Origin: Iodobacter fluviatilis
GTDB lineage: Bacteria > Pseudomonadota > Gammaproteobacteria > Burkholderiales > Chitinibacteraceae
Assembly (NCBI RefSeq): GCF_900451195.1
Contig: NZ_UGHR01000001.1
Location: 2,852,001 to 2,916,000 of the forward strand
Direction: 5' to 3'
Length of the DNA stretch: 64,000 nucleotides
Under the pieces are notes generated by a model. That model ran no database searches. It saw only the letters and a program-made list of their open reading frames with translations, and had not been told where the DNA came from. A program made the translations under genes and the position numbers. Of this stretch, positions 50,741-61,200 are shown one piece after another; within the stretch, counting starts at the first letter, position 1, and the number at the start of each line of letters is the position of its first letter.

Positions 50741-52561
50741 TCATACCTTGGCGGCAAGTAATTCCAGCTCAAAACAAGCCCCGCCTTCAGGGCGATTGCT
50801 GGCCTGCAAATTGCCCCCAAAATCACGCACAATCGATAGCGAAATCGCCAGCCCTAGGCCCAAGCCCTCAGCGTCGCCCTTGGTGGTAAAAAAGGGATCA
50901 AACACGCTGGCTAACTGCTCGGCAGCGATGCCCGGGCCATTATCAAGCACGCTGATTTTTACTTTATCCTGCGCCTGCTGCACCGCCAGTGTGATGCAGG
51001 CTGCGGGCTGATTTTTTACCGCATCCAGCGCGTTTCTAAGCAAATTAATCAACACCTGCTCTAGTCGCACCGCATTGCATCGCACCCACACTTGCTCCGG
51101 CTGCTCGATATTTAATGCCACTCTTTGCTGGCGCAAGCGTTGCTCCAGCAAGAGCAGCGCATTGCTAATGGATTGTGTAAGCAGCACTGCTTCGGCGCGG
51201 TTATCGCTTTTGCGGGCAAAGGAGCGCAGCTGGCCAGTGATCTTGCCCATGCGCTCGGTCAGCTGGCTGATATGCAGCAAATTGCTTGCTACCGCCGCGA
51301 TATTGCCACGCTCCAGCAGCAGCTTGGCATTGTCGGCCAAGGCACGCATAGCCGTCAGTGGCTGGTTTAATTCATGGGTGACCCCCGCCGCCATTTGCCC
51401 GAGCACCGCCATTTTGCCTGCTTGCACCAGCTCATTTTGGGCCGCGCGCAGATCAAGCTCAGTGCGGATTCGCTCGGCAATTTCACGCTGCAGCTGGGTA
51501 TTGGCCCCGAGTAAATCATCGGTACGCGCGGCTACTTTTTGCTCTAACTGGTCATGCGCTTGTTTCAGTGCTTGGCTGGCACGCAGATTATCGCGGATGC
51601 GCCGCCGCCTTTGCCGCCAAAATAAATACCAAGCTAGCAAAGCCAATAGGCCAAGGCTGGTGCCAAGCAAAACGCGGCTCACGCCTTGCCGGATGGGGGT
51701 GAGATCGGTAAAGAGCACAATTTGCCAACCCAGATCAGGCACTTTGGCGGTTTGCACCAGCAGATCAGCCTGATCACTGCCGGTTTTAAAGCGCGCCAAT
51801 TGGGTGTTGTTATCTAAGCGCTGCTGTTTAAGCAAGCCCAGCGCTGGAAAAATATTGCGCCCATATTGGCGGCTCTCTTTTATATATCGCAGCGTATAGC
51901 TGGGCAAAGGGGCCAACGTATGCCATTTCCACGCTGGATCGGTGGCTAAAAATGCAATGCCGTCTTTATCGCTCACCAGCATACGCTCGCCAGTCACCCG
52001 CCAATTACTCTCTAGCGCATCAAGGCTGACTTTAGCCACCACCACGCCCAGCACTCGCTCGCCATCTCTGATTGGATAAGATAAAAAATAACCGGGTTGT
52101 TGCGTGGTAAAACCCACACCATAAAATCGCCCTGCATAGCCTAAGCGGGCCTGCTGATAATAGGGCCGAAACGCATAGTTATTGCCAATATAGCTCTGCG
52201 GGGTGTCCCAGTTACTGGATGCCAGCGCCAAGCCTTCGGCATTTAATACATAAATCGCCGAGGCCTGCGCCGCATCGTTCACCGCTTTTAAATAGCGATT
52301 CACCCGCTCTAATTGCACTGCATCTTGCGGGGCACGCAGTAAATCAGCCAGATCGCGCTGGCTAGATAACACAAAGGGCAGCCATGTATAGCGATCTACC
52401 GCATTACGCAAACTGCCGGTGTAAACATCAAGACGATGCTGACCGGCCGTGCGCAATTGCGCCAGCGCGCTGCGCTCACTCCACTGGGCGGCCAGCCATA
52501 ACAGGCAGCCCGCCAAGCAGAGCATCGCTAATATCCCCAAAAATCGCGCTGGTTTAAGCAT
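50741..52561 (-). CDS. DctB-like sensor histidine kinase
   Basis: 606 residues. Two membrane spans (about 8-25 and 298-316) bound a large periplasmic double-Cache sensor with the DctB-type blocks YIGNNYAFRPYYQQA and GRFYGVGFTTQQPGYFLSYPI. A coiled coil (about 330-375) precedes HisKA (GVTHELNQPLTAMRAL, His about 396) and a HATPase domain (LINLLRNALDAV, DNGPGI, GLGLGLAIS). 25 bp before the dctD-like gene and 2 bp after the ABC ATPase gene. DctB itself senses C4-dicarboxylates; here the co-transcribed transporter is of the TauABC/SsuABC type, so the ligand is uncertain. Confidence 0.9.
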   Translation of the reverse strand: MLKPARFLGILAMLCLAGCLLWLAAQWSERSALAQLRTAGQHRLDVYTGSLRNAVDRYTWLPFVLSSQRDLADLLRAPQDAVQLERVNRYLKAVNDAAQASAIYVLNAEGLALASSNWDTPQSYIGNNYAFRPYYQQARLGYAGRFYGVGFTTQQPGYFLSYPIRDGERVLGVVVAKVSLDALESNWRVTGERMLVSDKDGIAFLATDPAWKWHTLAPLPSYTLRYIKESRQYGRNIFPALGLLKQQRLDNNTQLARFKTGSDQADLLVQTAKVPDLGWQIVLFTDLTPIRQGVSRVLLGTSLGLLALLAWYLFWRQRRRRIRDNLRASQALKQAHDQLEQKVAARTDDLLGANTQLQREIAERIRTELDLRAAQNELVQAGKMAVLGQMAAGVTHELNQPLTAMRALADNAKLLLERGNIAAVASNLLHISQLTERMGKITGQLRSFARKSDNRAEAVLLTQSISNALLLLEQRLRQQRVALNIEQPEQVWVRCNAVRLEQVLINLLRNALDAVKNQPAACITLAVQQAQDKVKISVLDNGPGIAAEQLASVFDPFFTTKGDAEGLGLGLAISLSIVRDFGGNLQASNRPEGGACFELELLAAKV

Positions 52562-52563
52562 CG

Positions 52564-53358
52564 TTAATCAGAGCTCAAGCCGCATAGCTCGGCTTGCTGA
52601 TGGCGTTGCTGCTCTTCCATCACCAATGCGCCCAGCTCGCGTTTTAGCGCGTTAAATTCAGCCGAGCTAGGATCACGCGGCCTTGGAATATCCACCAGCA
52701 CATCGCGCTTCACCGTGCCTGGGCGGTAAGTGAGCACAATGATGCGATCGGCCAAATAAATGGACTCCTCAATACTATGGGTAACAAACAAAATGGTTTT
52801 CTTATGCTCCTGCCAAATCTTAAGCAGCTCATCTTGCAAGCTGCGGCGAGTCAGCGCATCCAGCGCACCAAAAGGCTCGTCCATCAGCATAATCGGTGAG
52901 TTCAACGCCAAAATACGCGCGATGGCCACACGCTGGCGCATGCCGCCAGACAAATCCTTAGGAAAGCGCTTGCGAAATTCCACCAGCTTCAGTGTTTCTA
53001 ATAGCTCGGCCACTTTGCTATCGATCAGTTCCTGCGGCATTTTTTGGATGGTCAGGCCAAAGGCAATATTTTGCTCAACCGTCATCCAAGGGAACAGCGC
53101 GTATTCCTGAAACACCATGCCACGATCTGGCCCCGTGTCTTTAATCAGCGAGCCATCCACGGTAATGCTGCCGCTTGTAGGATGAGAAAATCCCGCCACC
53201 GCATTCAGCAAGGTGGATTTACCACAGCCAGATGGCCCAAGCAGGCAAACAAACTGCCCATTGGGGATCTCCAGATTGATATCCCGCAAGGCCACCACAT
53301 CGTCGCCTGGCGTTTTAAAAATCTTACTCACTTGCGCTATTTTGATTTGTGCCGTCAT
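52564..53358 (-). CDS. ABC transporter ATPase, TauB/SsuB/NrtD type
   Basis: 264 residues. Walker A GPSGCGKST (about 41-49), signature LSGGMRQRVAIARIL, Walker B PIMLMDEPFGALD, switch His in FVTHSIEES. Of the taurine/nitrate/sulfonate importer class. Lies 4 bp from the permease gene and 2 bp from the DctB-like kinase gene. Confidence 0.93.
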   Translation of the reverse strand: MTAQIKIAQVSKIFKTPGDDVVALRDINLEIPNGQFVCLLGPSGCGKSTLLNAVAGFSHPTSGSITVDGSLIKDTGPDRGMVFQEYALFPWMTVEQNIAFGLTIQKMPQELIDSKVAELLETLKLVEFRKRFPKDLSGGMRQRVAIARILALNSPIMLMDEPFGALDALTRRSLQDELLKIWQEHKKTILFVTHSIEESIYLADRIIVLTYRPGTVKRDVLVDIPRPRDPSSAEFNALKRELGALVMEEQQRHQQAELCGLSSD

Positions 53359-53362
53359 GATC

Positions 53363-54184
53363 TTAGTGCTCCAGGCCGCGGTGCCAGCGCAACAAGTGGT
53401 TATTGAGTTTATTCATCGCCATATCAATCGCAAGGCCCAGTAAGCCGATGGTTAACATGCCTGCAATGATTTTGTCTGACCAAAAATACTCACGCGCTTC
53501 TAAGATTCTGAAGCCCAGCCCGTTATTCACCGCAATCATTTCTGAAACGATCACCACAATAAACGCCGTGCCCACCCCAATGCGCGCACCGGCCAGAATA
53601 TACGGCGTGGCTGCAGGTAAGATCACTTTCAGAAATAGGGTGCTTTGGCTCGCGCCTAAATTACGCGCCGCGCGCAGATAAATAGAATCCACCTGACGCA
53701 CCCCGGCAATGGTATTCATCAATACAGGAAAAAACGCCCCAATCACAATCAGGAAAATCGCTGGGGCATTACCCAGACCAAACCATAAAATAGAGAGCGG
53801 AATATAGGCAATCGGTGGAATAGGCCTTAAAACCTGAATCATGGGATTAAACCAGCTATACACCCGTGGGCTAGCGCCCATTAATAAGCCCAGCGGCAAA
53901 GCCAGCGCTGCGCCCACCGCAAAACCCACCACCACCCGATATAAGGTGCCAATGGCATCGTGAATCATTTCGCCCGAAAACAACCAAGCGGTATAACTGC
54001 TCTGCGCTGCGTCATAGGGCTCCATAGGCAATAAATACGCATACCAACGCAGCACTACCTGCCATGGGGACGGCAAAATCTGCGGGTTTAACCAGCCCGC
54101 CATCGCTGCGGCCTGCCAAAGCGCAATCAATAAAACGGGCAGCCAAAGTCCGGTTGCAATCCGGCTTGCTATTGCTTTATTCAT
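53363..54184 (-). CDS. ABC transporter permease, TauC/SsuC type
   Basis: 273 residues with six hydrophobic spans and the cytoplasmic coupling (EAA-like) motif AARNLGASQSTLFLKVILPAATPYILAGARIGVG. Inner-membrane partner of the adjacent ATPase. 10 bp from the binding-protein gene. Confidence 0.92.
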   Translation of the reverse strand: MNKAIASRIATGLWLPVLLIALWQAAAMAGWLNPQILPSPWQVVLRWYAYLLPMEPYDAAQSSYTAWLFSGEMIHDAIGTLYRVVVGFAVGAALALPLGLLMGASPRVYSWFNPMIQVLRPIPPIAYIPLSILWFGLGNAPAIFLIVIGAFFPVLMNTIAGVRQVDSIYLRAARNLGASQSTLFLKVILPAATPYILAGARIGVGTAFIVVIVSEMIAVNNGLGFRILEAREYFWSDKIIAGMLTIGLLGLAIDMAMNKLNNHLLRWHRGLEH

Positions 54185-54194
54185 TGGATGACCC

Positions 54195-55160
54195 TTATTT
54201 CACGTTTAAAGATTTTTTGGCCTGCTCAAGCAGATCAAGCTTCACCCACTCTTTGGCCACCGGCGGCTTCACCATTTTGCCCACGCCATACTTGGCCATA
54301 AAATCAGTGGTGATCTGCATATGTTCAACGCTTAAGTTGTAATAAAACGGCGAATTAGCGATGGCATCCTGATAATCATCCACCGTAATCTGGCCCTTAA
54401 ACATCGTATTGCGCACATAGTTTTCGGCTAGCTTAGGGTCATCCATAAAGGCCTTGGTGGCTTGCACAAAGCACTTCATAAACTTTTCAGCCAATGGGCG
54501 ATTGCCGTTGTAAAGCTTCTCGCTCATCACAAGGGTGCGAATCGGCTCGCCCATCGGTGTTTCATAGGGCTTTAGTAGCTCCACGCCAAAGCCCTTATTA
54601 ATCGCTTGCGAAGCCTGCGGCTCGGATTGCGACATGGCATCAATCTGCTTTTGCATCAGCGCTTGGTTTAAATCCGCAAACGGCAGGTAAACAATTTTGA
54701 CATCCTTGCCCGGCTTTTCAGACCAGCTCAGATTTGCCTTAGCTAGCTCAGCCAACAGCGCCAGCTCCTGCGCCCCGCCGCGTGCCACGCCCACCGATTT
54801 GCCTTTAAAATCGGCCACGGTTTTAATGGCTGAGCCCGGCTGCACCACAATTCTGATTCCGCCTTTGGCAAAGCCCGCCACCGCATACACCGGCACCCCG
54901 CCTGCCCGCCCAGCAATCGCCGCATCGGCCGCGCTGGCCGCCACATCAATCTCGCCCGCAATAATGGCTGGCATAATATCCAGCCCCTTGGCAAACATCC
55001 GCTCCTCTACCTTCATCCCACATTTAGGCGCGATTTCCTTGATATAAGACACCGCACCGTAATGGGCGAACTTGAGATTACCAAGACGAATCACATCCTC
55101 TGCGGCATAGGCAGAAAAAGACGTCATGACCAGCGATGCGATTAAAGTAAGTTTCTTCAT
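54195..55160 (-). CDS. ABC transporter substrate-binding protein, TauA/NMT1 type
   Basis: 321 residues from ATG 55160, which has GGAG upstream; 21 further in-frame codons are not leader-like. Signal peptide (about 1-20, SAYA|AE). Two-lobed NMT1/TauA/SsuA fold with IRLGNLKFAHYGAVSYIKEIAPKCGMKVEERMFAKGLDIMPAIIAGEIDVAASAADAAI and a hinge near VADFKGKSVGVARGGAQELALLAELAKA. Substrate cannot be named; the class binds sulfonates, nitrate, pyrimidine precursors or aromatic acids. First gene of the five-gene operon with the DctBD-like pair. Confidence 0.9.
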   Translation of the reverse strand: MKKLTLIASLVMTSFSAYAAEDVIRLGNLKFAHYGAVSYIKEIAPKCGMKVEERMFAKGLDIMPAIIAGEIDVAASAADAAIAGRAGGVPVYAVAGFAKGGIRIVVQPGSAIKTVADFKGKSVGVARGGAQELALLAELAKANLSWSEKPGKDVKIVYLPFADLNQALMQKQIDAMSQSEPQASQAINKGFGVELLKPYETPMGEPIRTLVMSEKLYNGNRPLAEKFMKCFVQATKAFMDDPKLAENYVRNTMFKGQITVDDYQDAIANSPFYYNLSVEHMQITTDFMAKYGVGKMVKPPVAKEWVKLDLLEQAKKSLNVK

Positions 55161-55218
55161 TGCAACTCCGTAGCTAAAGGTAAGGGCAGACAGCCTGACA
55201 GGCTTCCCTTTGCTATTT

Positions 55219-55234
55219 AGCAATTAGCTTGCCA
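55219..55234 (-). promoter_or_regulatory. Sigma-54 (-24/-12) promoter of the ABC-kinase operon
   Basis: Read on the minus strand: TGGCAAG-CTAA-TTGCT, one base off the TGGCACG-N4-TTGCW consensus, with exactly 10 bases between the invariant GG and GC. The predicted start of transcription is about 55208, leaving a ~48-base leader before the binding-protein ATG at 55160. The operon itself encodes a sigma-54 activator. Confidence 0.75.
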
Positions 55235-55353
55235 GCAGGCTGACATAGGCCAACTACATTTCAAGCCCTTGCTTACAAAGAAAAAACGACGCGATGCTGA
55301 TTACTCAGGTGAATCCGAAGATGGCGAAACTACAGAATCAGGCAATATTAAAT

Positions 55354-55367
55354 GGCGGAAAACCGCC
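55354..55367. promoter_or_regulatory. Candidate upstream activator site for the DctD-like regulator
   Basis: GGCGG-AAAA-CCGCC dyad, about 145-160 bp upstream of the predicted sigma-54 transcription start, the usual distance for an activator binding site. It also lies 175 bp before glnD, so it could instead be a glnD element. Confidence 0.4.
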
Positions 55368-55541
55368 TGAATTCACAATGATTCGATGCAATATGCTGAT
55401 CTATTTAAATAAACTGATGGCTAAAAGAGGCAACAAAGATGTAAGCGCACAGAAGCGGCTTACACATAACTATCCTATCCGCCTCCACTCCCCGCCCCTT
55501 TCTCCTATAAACTACAGCACCACCTTATATTTGGCTGAGTT

Positions 55542-58112
55542 ATGCGTCCTGTCAGTGCCATCCGGGCTTCTTATGCGGCTGATAAAGCTGCCTTACACCA
55601 ACAATTTGATACCCCAAGCGAGGCCTTGCCTATTCTGGCGGAGCTGGCGCAACTCACCGATCGCACCTTAGGCGAGCTGTGGGGCAGGCATCAGTTTATT
55701 GATGAGGTGCTGCTGGTGGCTGTTGGAGGCTATGGGCGCGGAGAGTTATTTCCCTATTCAGATGTGGATTTACTGATTTTATTGCCGGATTTGCCCTCGC
55801 CAGCACTGCTGGAAAAGCTGGAAATCTTTGTGGGCGAGCTTTGGGATATTGGCTTGGAAGTGGGCCACTCCGTGCGTACCACCGCCGATTGTATGCACGA
55901 GGCTGAAAAAGATATCACCGTGCAAACCACCATTTTAGAAGCGCGGCTCTTGGTCGGGGATCCTGAGCGCTTTAAAGAGTTTTATGACACGGTGCATCGC
56001 TATATCGACACCAAGGAATTCTTTGAAGCCAAATTATTAGAGCAACAAGCACGCTATGGTCGCTTTCAAAACGCGACTTATAATCTTGAGCCCAATATTA
56101 AAGAAGCACCGGGTGGATTACGTGATTTACATTTAATTGGCTGGATTGCTGCAAGCCAAGGTTTAGGCCGTGATTGGCATGCTTTAGCACAATTAAAAAT
56201 GCTGACTGATGAAGAAATCATTAAATTAGAAAATGCCGAGCGGGTATTGCGTGCCTATCGTATTCAATTGCACTGGCTGGCCAAACGGCGTGAAGATCGT
56301 ATTCTTTTTGATTACCAGCACACGCTCGCCAGCGATTTTAAATTTGCAGACAGCGAGAAAGGATCAATACGCCTGCGGGCCAGCGAAGCGCTAATGGCCA
56401 CCTATTACCGCTCTGCCCGCATTATCAGCCAGCTTGCGCCTTTATTATTAGAAGCCCTGAAAGCGCGTATTTTTTCGCAAGTTGGCATTGAGATCCGCCC
56501 GATTAATGAATACTTTCAATTACGTGGCGCGTCGATTGAAATCACCGCTCCCGATGTATTTGAGCGCCAACCTTCAACCATCTTGGAATTATTCTGGCAA
56601 TTAGAGCGCTTAAGAGATGCTCGAGATATCAGCCCTGCCACCCTCAGGGCGCTTTGGCATGCCAGATCCCGTATTGACGATGATTTTCGCAGCAATCCTG
56701 TAAATCAGCAGCGCTTTATTGATATTTTCCGAGAGCCGCGCGGCCTGACCCGCGTATTGCGCCGCATGAATCAATACGGCGTATTAGGCCGGTTTATTCC
56801 GGAATTTGGGCAAATTGTCGGCCGTATGCAGCATGATTTATTTCATGTGTATACCGTGGATGAACATACTTTAATGGTGCTGCGCAATGTGCGGCGCTTT
56901 GCCGTCAATGCCTTTACCCATGAATACCCGATGTGCTCTAGGCTATTGGCGGAATTTGATCGACCCGAAGTTTTATATCTGGCGGCGTTGTTTCACGATA
57001 TTGGCAAGGGGCGTGGCGGTGATCATTCCTTATTAGGCAAAGAAATTGCAGCTAAATGGTGCGCCAGCATGCCGCTTTCTAATGAGGATGCCCAGTTGAT
57101 TACTTGGCTGGTAGAGCATCACCTCACGATGTCGGCCGTGGCACAAAAGCAGGATGTGTATGATCCTGAAACCATTCAGGCCTTTGCTACATGGGTGGGG
57201 GATCAGCGCAAGCTCACTGCGATTTACCTGCTGACGGTGGCCGATATCCGCGGCACCAGCCCCAAGGTATGGAACGCATGGAAAGCCAAACTGCTTGAAG
57301 ATTTATTTAAAGCCACCCAGCGCCTGTTCAGCAGCCAAGCCAGCAGCAGCCGCTCCTGGCTGGAAGAGCGGCAAGATGAGGCACTGCGGCTGATTCGCCT
57401 GCATGGCCTACGCCAGGAAGCGCATGAAGAGTTTTGGAAAGTGCTCGATACCGTGTATTTCTTGCGCCACGATGCCAAAGAAATTGCATGGCATACCCGC
57501 ATGCTGTTTTCCCGTGTAAATACGCTTAAACCGGTGGTGCGTGCACGGCTTTCAGAATCAGGAGAGGGCTTGCAAGTAATGGTGTACAGCCTAGATAAAA
57601 ATGATTTATTCGCGCAAATTTGCAGCTTTTTTGAGCGTGCTGGCTATACCATTTTTGACGCACATATTCATACTACGCAAAATGGCTATGCCTTAGATAG
57701 TTTCTATATTTATATCCCTGATAATCGCGTAGATAATTACCGTGATTTAATTGGCTATATCGAGTTTGAGCTCAGCCAGCAATTAGAAAAAGGCCTGCCG
57801 CTGGTTACGGTGCAAAAATCGCGTATTTCCCGCCAATTAAAGCATTTCCCCATTCAGCCACATGTGATGATACGCGCAGATGAGCGCGGAAAATATCATG
57901 TGCTATCGATAGCGGCAGGGGACAGAACCGGCCTGCTCTCTACCATTGCCCGCGTGCTGGCCAATAACCGGATTGAAATTCAATCGGCCAAAATTATGAC
58001 TTTGGGCGAGCGGGCTGAAGATAATTTCTTAATCAGCGGGGAATTACTCAAAGATCAGCACGCATCCCGTGCCTTAGAGGCGGAGCTGTTGCAGGCGATT
58101 CATGCGCATTAA
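55542..58112 (+). CDS. glnD: [Protein-PII] uridylyltransferase / uridylyl-removing enzyme
   Basis: 856 residues, the usual length. Nitrogen sensor that uridylylates PII proteins when glutamine is low and de-uridylylates them when it is high. The nucleotidyltransferase active site reads GGYGRGELFPYSDVDLLILLP (about 61-81), followed by a helical domain (EPNIKEAPGGLRDLHLIGW), the HD hydrolase domain (LAALFHDIGKGRGGDHSLLG and WLVEHHLTMSAVAQKQD) and two C-terminal ACT domains (about 690-770 and 785-856, e.g. AGDRTGLLSTIARVLANNRIEIQSAKI). Divergent from the ABC-kinase operon across a 380-bp region. Confidence 0.97.
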   Translation: MRPVSAIRASYAADKAALHQQFDTPSEALPILAELAQLTDRTLGELWGRHQFIDEVLLVAVGGYGRGELFPYSDVDLLILLPDLPSPALLEKLEIFVGELWDIGLEVGHSVRTTADCMHEAEKDITVQTTILEARLLVGDPERFKEFYDTVHRYIDTKEFFEAKLLEQQARYGRFQNATYNLEPNIKEAPGGLRDLHLIGWIAASQGLGRDWHALAQLKMLTDEEIIKLENAERVLRAYRIQLHWLAKRREDRILFDYQHTLASDFKFADSEKGSIRLRASEALMATYYRSARIISQLAPLLLEALKARIFSQVGIEIRPINEYFQLRGASIEITAPDVFERQPSTILELFWQLERLRDARDISPATLRALWHARSRIDDDFRSNPVNQQRFIDIFREPRGLTRVLRRMNQYGVLGRFIPEFGQIVGRMQHDLFHVYTVDEHTLMVLRNVRRFAVNAFTHEYPMCSRLLAEFDRPEVLYLAALFHDIGKGRGGDHSLLGKEIAAKWCASMPLSNEDAQLITWLVEHHLTMSAVAQKQDVYDPETIQAFATWVGDQRKLTAIYLLTVADIRGTSPKVWNAWKAKLLEDLFKATQRLFSSQASSSRSWLEERQDEALRLIRLHGLRQEAHEEFWKVLDTVYFLRHDAKEIAWHTRMLFSRVNTLKPVVRARLSESGEGLQVMVYSLDKNDLFAQICSFFERAGYTIFDAHIHTTQNGYALDSFYIYIPDNRVDNYRDLIGYIEFELSQQLEKGLPLVTVQKSRISRQLKHFPIQPHVMIRADERGKYHVLSIAAGDRTGLLSTIARVLANNRIEIQSAKIMTLGERAEDNFLISGELLKDQHASRALEAELLQAIHAH

Positions 58113-58237
58113 CAGCAGGCCCTGTTTTACCGTCAAATGATCTGCTGGCAGAGATTAAAGATGCCACGCTTTAATGGCTTTGATTTAGCGGGGAATTCTG
58201 TGCAGAGACCAGATTCCCGCATATGAAAAACAATCCA

Positions 58238-58265
58238 ATCCGCCTGCATGTTTATAGCGGCGGAT
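58238..58265. terminator. Hairpin between convergent glnD and hybrid kinase genes
   Basis: ATCCGCC / GGCGGAT 7-bp stem with a 14-base loop, followed on the plus strand by GGGTGTTTATTT. A second stem GGGAAT/ATTCCC precedes it (58191-58218). Weak terminator candidate for either gene. Confidence 0.4.
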
Positions 58266-58285
58266 GGGTGTTTATTTAAATCCGC

Positions 58286-61200
58286 TTATTGTAATTCGCC
58301 GTATTTTTCTAAAAGTGTTTCACACTGTTTTTGCCCCCGCATAAAATCAAATGCACCCATCGCCTCGTACAAGGCTTTAAGCTCAGGTGCCGCCGTACGG
58401 GCGTATTTTTTTTGCAGCCGGGCATGCACATCAAAAGCTAATAGATCCGAGCCTTTTAACAGCACATGTAATTCTTTAATATCTGCCAGCAACTGTGAAG
58501 TATCCGGCACAGCTTCTGCTGGCGCGGCTTGGGTATAGCTCAGAGCGAGCGGCTCGATCAGTTGGCTGCAGGAAAGCACGGCGTCCTTCAGTGCCTCACA
58601 AAGCACATCGTGCTCCGCGGCCGCGGTTTTAAGTTCATCCTCTGTTTGTTGAGCAACCGCCGCTAAATAGCAAGCTCCGACTGTAGCGGCAAGCCCTTTT
58701 AAGGTATGCATTAAACGGCGGGCTTCTTCTCTTTTTCCTGCTCTTAAAAAAGCATCCAGCCGGGCCGGCACTTCGCTGACTTCTGACAAAAAAGACTGTA
58801 AAACACGGCCGTATAAACCCGTGTTATTTCCTAGGCGCTCTAAAGCCCCGGTAAGATCAAGCTCATCTTTAGCAGGAAATTGCGCTTGGTCCGGCGCGCT
58901 GGTGATGTCGCTATTTAAAACCAATTGATGCCGGGTTTGCCTGACTTGGCTTTGCACAATCTGAATAAGATGCATCAAATCAAATGGCTTACCAATATGA
59001 TCGTTCATCCCAGCAGCAAGGCAGGCCTCGCGATCTGAATCCATAGCATTGGCCGTCATGGCAATCACGGGCAAGGTGGCCATTCCCAAGCCATGCCGGA
59101 TGATGTGCGTTGCCGTATAGCCATCCATTACGGGCATTTGCACATCCATCAGCACCGCATCAAAAGGGCTGGATGCATTAACAATGGCATCAATACCCGC
59201 CTTCCCGTTTGCAGCCAGCTCGACCAGCGCGCCTTCAGCACTAAGCAGCTCTTGTGCCACCTGCTGATTCATTAAATTATCTTCAACCACCAACAGACGC
59301 AGCCCGACCAAACGGCAAGGTTTCAATCCCGGCAGGCGGGGCCTGCTGCGCAAATTACCTAGGCCAGCCCGCGCATCGGCCACCGCATCAAACAGCATCG
59401 AAGCCGTCACTGGTTTTACCAGAAAGCTATTTAGGGCGGCCTGCTCTTCACTGCTGCGCTGAGCCAGCAACTCCCGGCCATGCGTGGTCACCATCACAAT
59501 GACAAGGGTATCCGTGGCCTGCAGAATTTTCCTAATCCGTAATATGGTTTCCCAGCCGTCCATATCCGGCATATGCCAATCCACAAAAATAGCCTGATAT
59601 CCCCCCTGCGCCAAAGTCGAGCAGGTCTCCACCAGAGTAATCGCCTCTTGTCCGCTCCGGGCCACATCCACCTGCCAGCCCCATGAGCGGGCCATACCCA
59701 CCATCAGACCGCGAGCGGTTTCATTGTCATCCACCACCAAAACATGCAAATGATTAAGCCCCCCCACAAAACTGGAGCGGTCTGCCTCTTCGGCTAAAGC
59801 ATTCACGGCAGGCAGCATGATTTCAAAGTAAAAGGTACTGCCCTTTCCTGCCTCGCTTTCCAGCATCAGGCTGCCACCCATCATTTCAACCAAGCGTCTG
59901 GAAATAGATAAACCCAGCCCCGTCCCCCCAAAGCGCCGCGTTGTGGATGATTCAGCCTGAGTAAATCCTTCAAAAATATGCCTTTGATTTTCGGCTGCAA
60001 TGCCAATACCGCTATCTTTAACTGAAATACGCAAGGAGATTTGATCTTCAATCTGGCCAAGCAGTTTTATTTGAATAATGACTTCGCCTGTTTCAGTAAA
60101 TTTAATGGCATTACCCGCCAAGTTAATCAGGATTTGCCGCAGCCGCAATACATCGCCAATCAAAACCTTAGGCATGGATTGATCAATATCGAACAATACC
60201 TCAATGGGTTTGGCTCCAATATTGACCGATAAAATAACGGATAAATCCCGCATCAGCCTGTCAAAGTGAAACGGCTGCGGATCTAGCTCCATTTTGCCGG
60301 CTTCCATTTTAGAAAAATCCAAAATATCATTCAGCAGCCCTAATAAAGACTGCGCAGCACCTTCTGTTTTAGTGGTGTAATCCAGTTGTTGGTCGCTTAA
60401 TTCGGTATTTTGCAATAATTTAAGCATGCCCAGAATCGCATTCATTGGTGTGCGAATTTCATGGCTCATATTGGCTAAAAACTGACTTTTTGCCACTGTT
60501 GCCGCCTCTGCCTTGGCTTTTGCAGCCTGCAAAGATAATTCATAATTTTTAATTTCAGTGATATCAGTGCATATAGATATATATTGCTCAGCGAATGTAT
60601 TGACGCCCATCAGCGGCACAATGGTGGCATTAACCCAATAAAACTGCCCTCGTTTGTTTTTATTTTTAATTTCACCATGCCAAACCTGCCCGCGGGTAAT
60701 TGCAGACCAAAGCGCAGCAAAAAAAGCAGGCGGGTGAAACTCTGAATTAAGAATACGATGATTCTGACCCAGTAATTCAGTCCTAGAATACGCAGAAATA
60801 TCACAAAACAAATCGTTGGCATACACAATCAGGCCATTTAAATCAGTAATGCTGACAATAGCGTGCTGATCAAGCGCAAATTTCTGATGGTTTAATTCGC
60901 TATTTTGTGTAAATAAACGCGCTGAAACATGATTAAGCGCCTCACCTAAAGCCTGGATTTCTGAAGACTCGCCTGACACCTGAAGCTTTGCCCCAAGCGC
61001 ATGATCCAGACCCGTGGCAAAGCGGGTGGCCTGTTGTAAGGCCCGGATAGGCGGCCCAAGCAAGCATTTCAGTAAAACAAGCGTCCCGGTGATGGCCAGT
61101 GCAATAATCAGCAGCGCCTGAGTCCATATGGCGATCACCTCCTGGTTTAAACCATCGGTGCGATAGCTCACCCTGACCCAGCCCACATGGGTGCCCGCCA

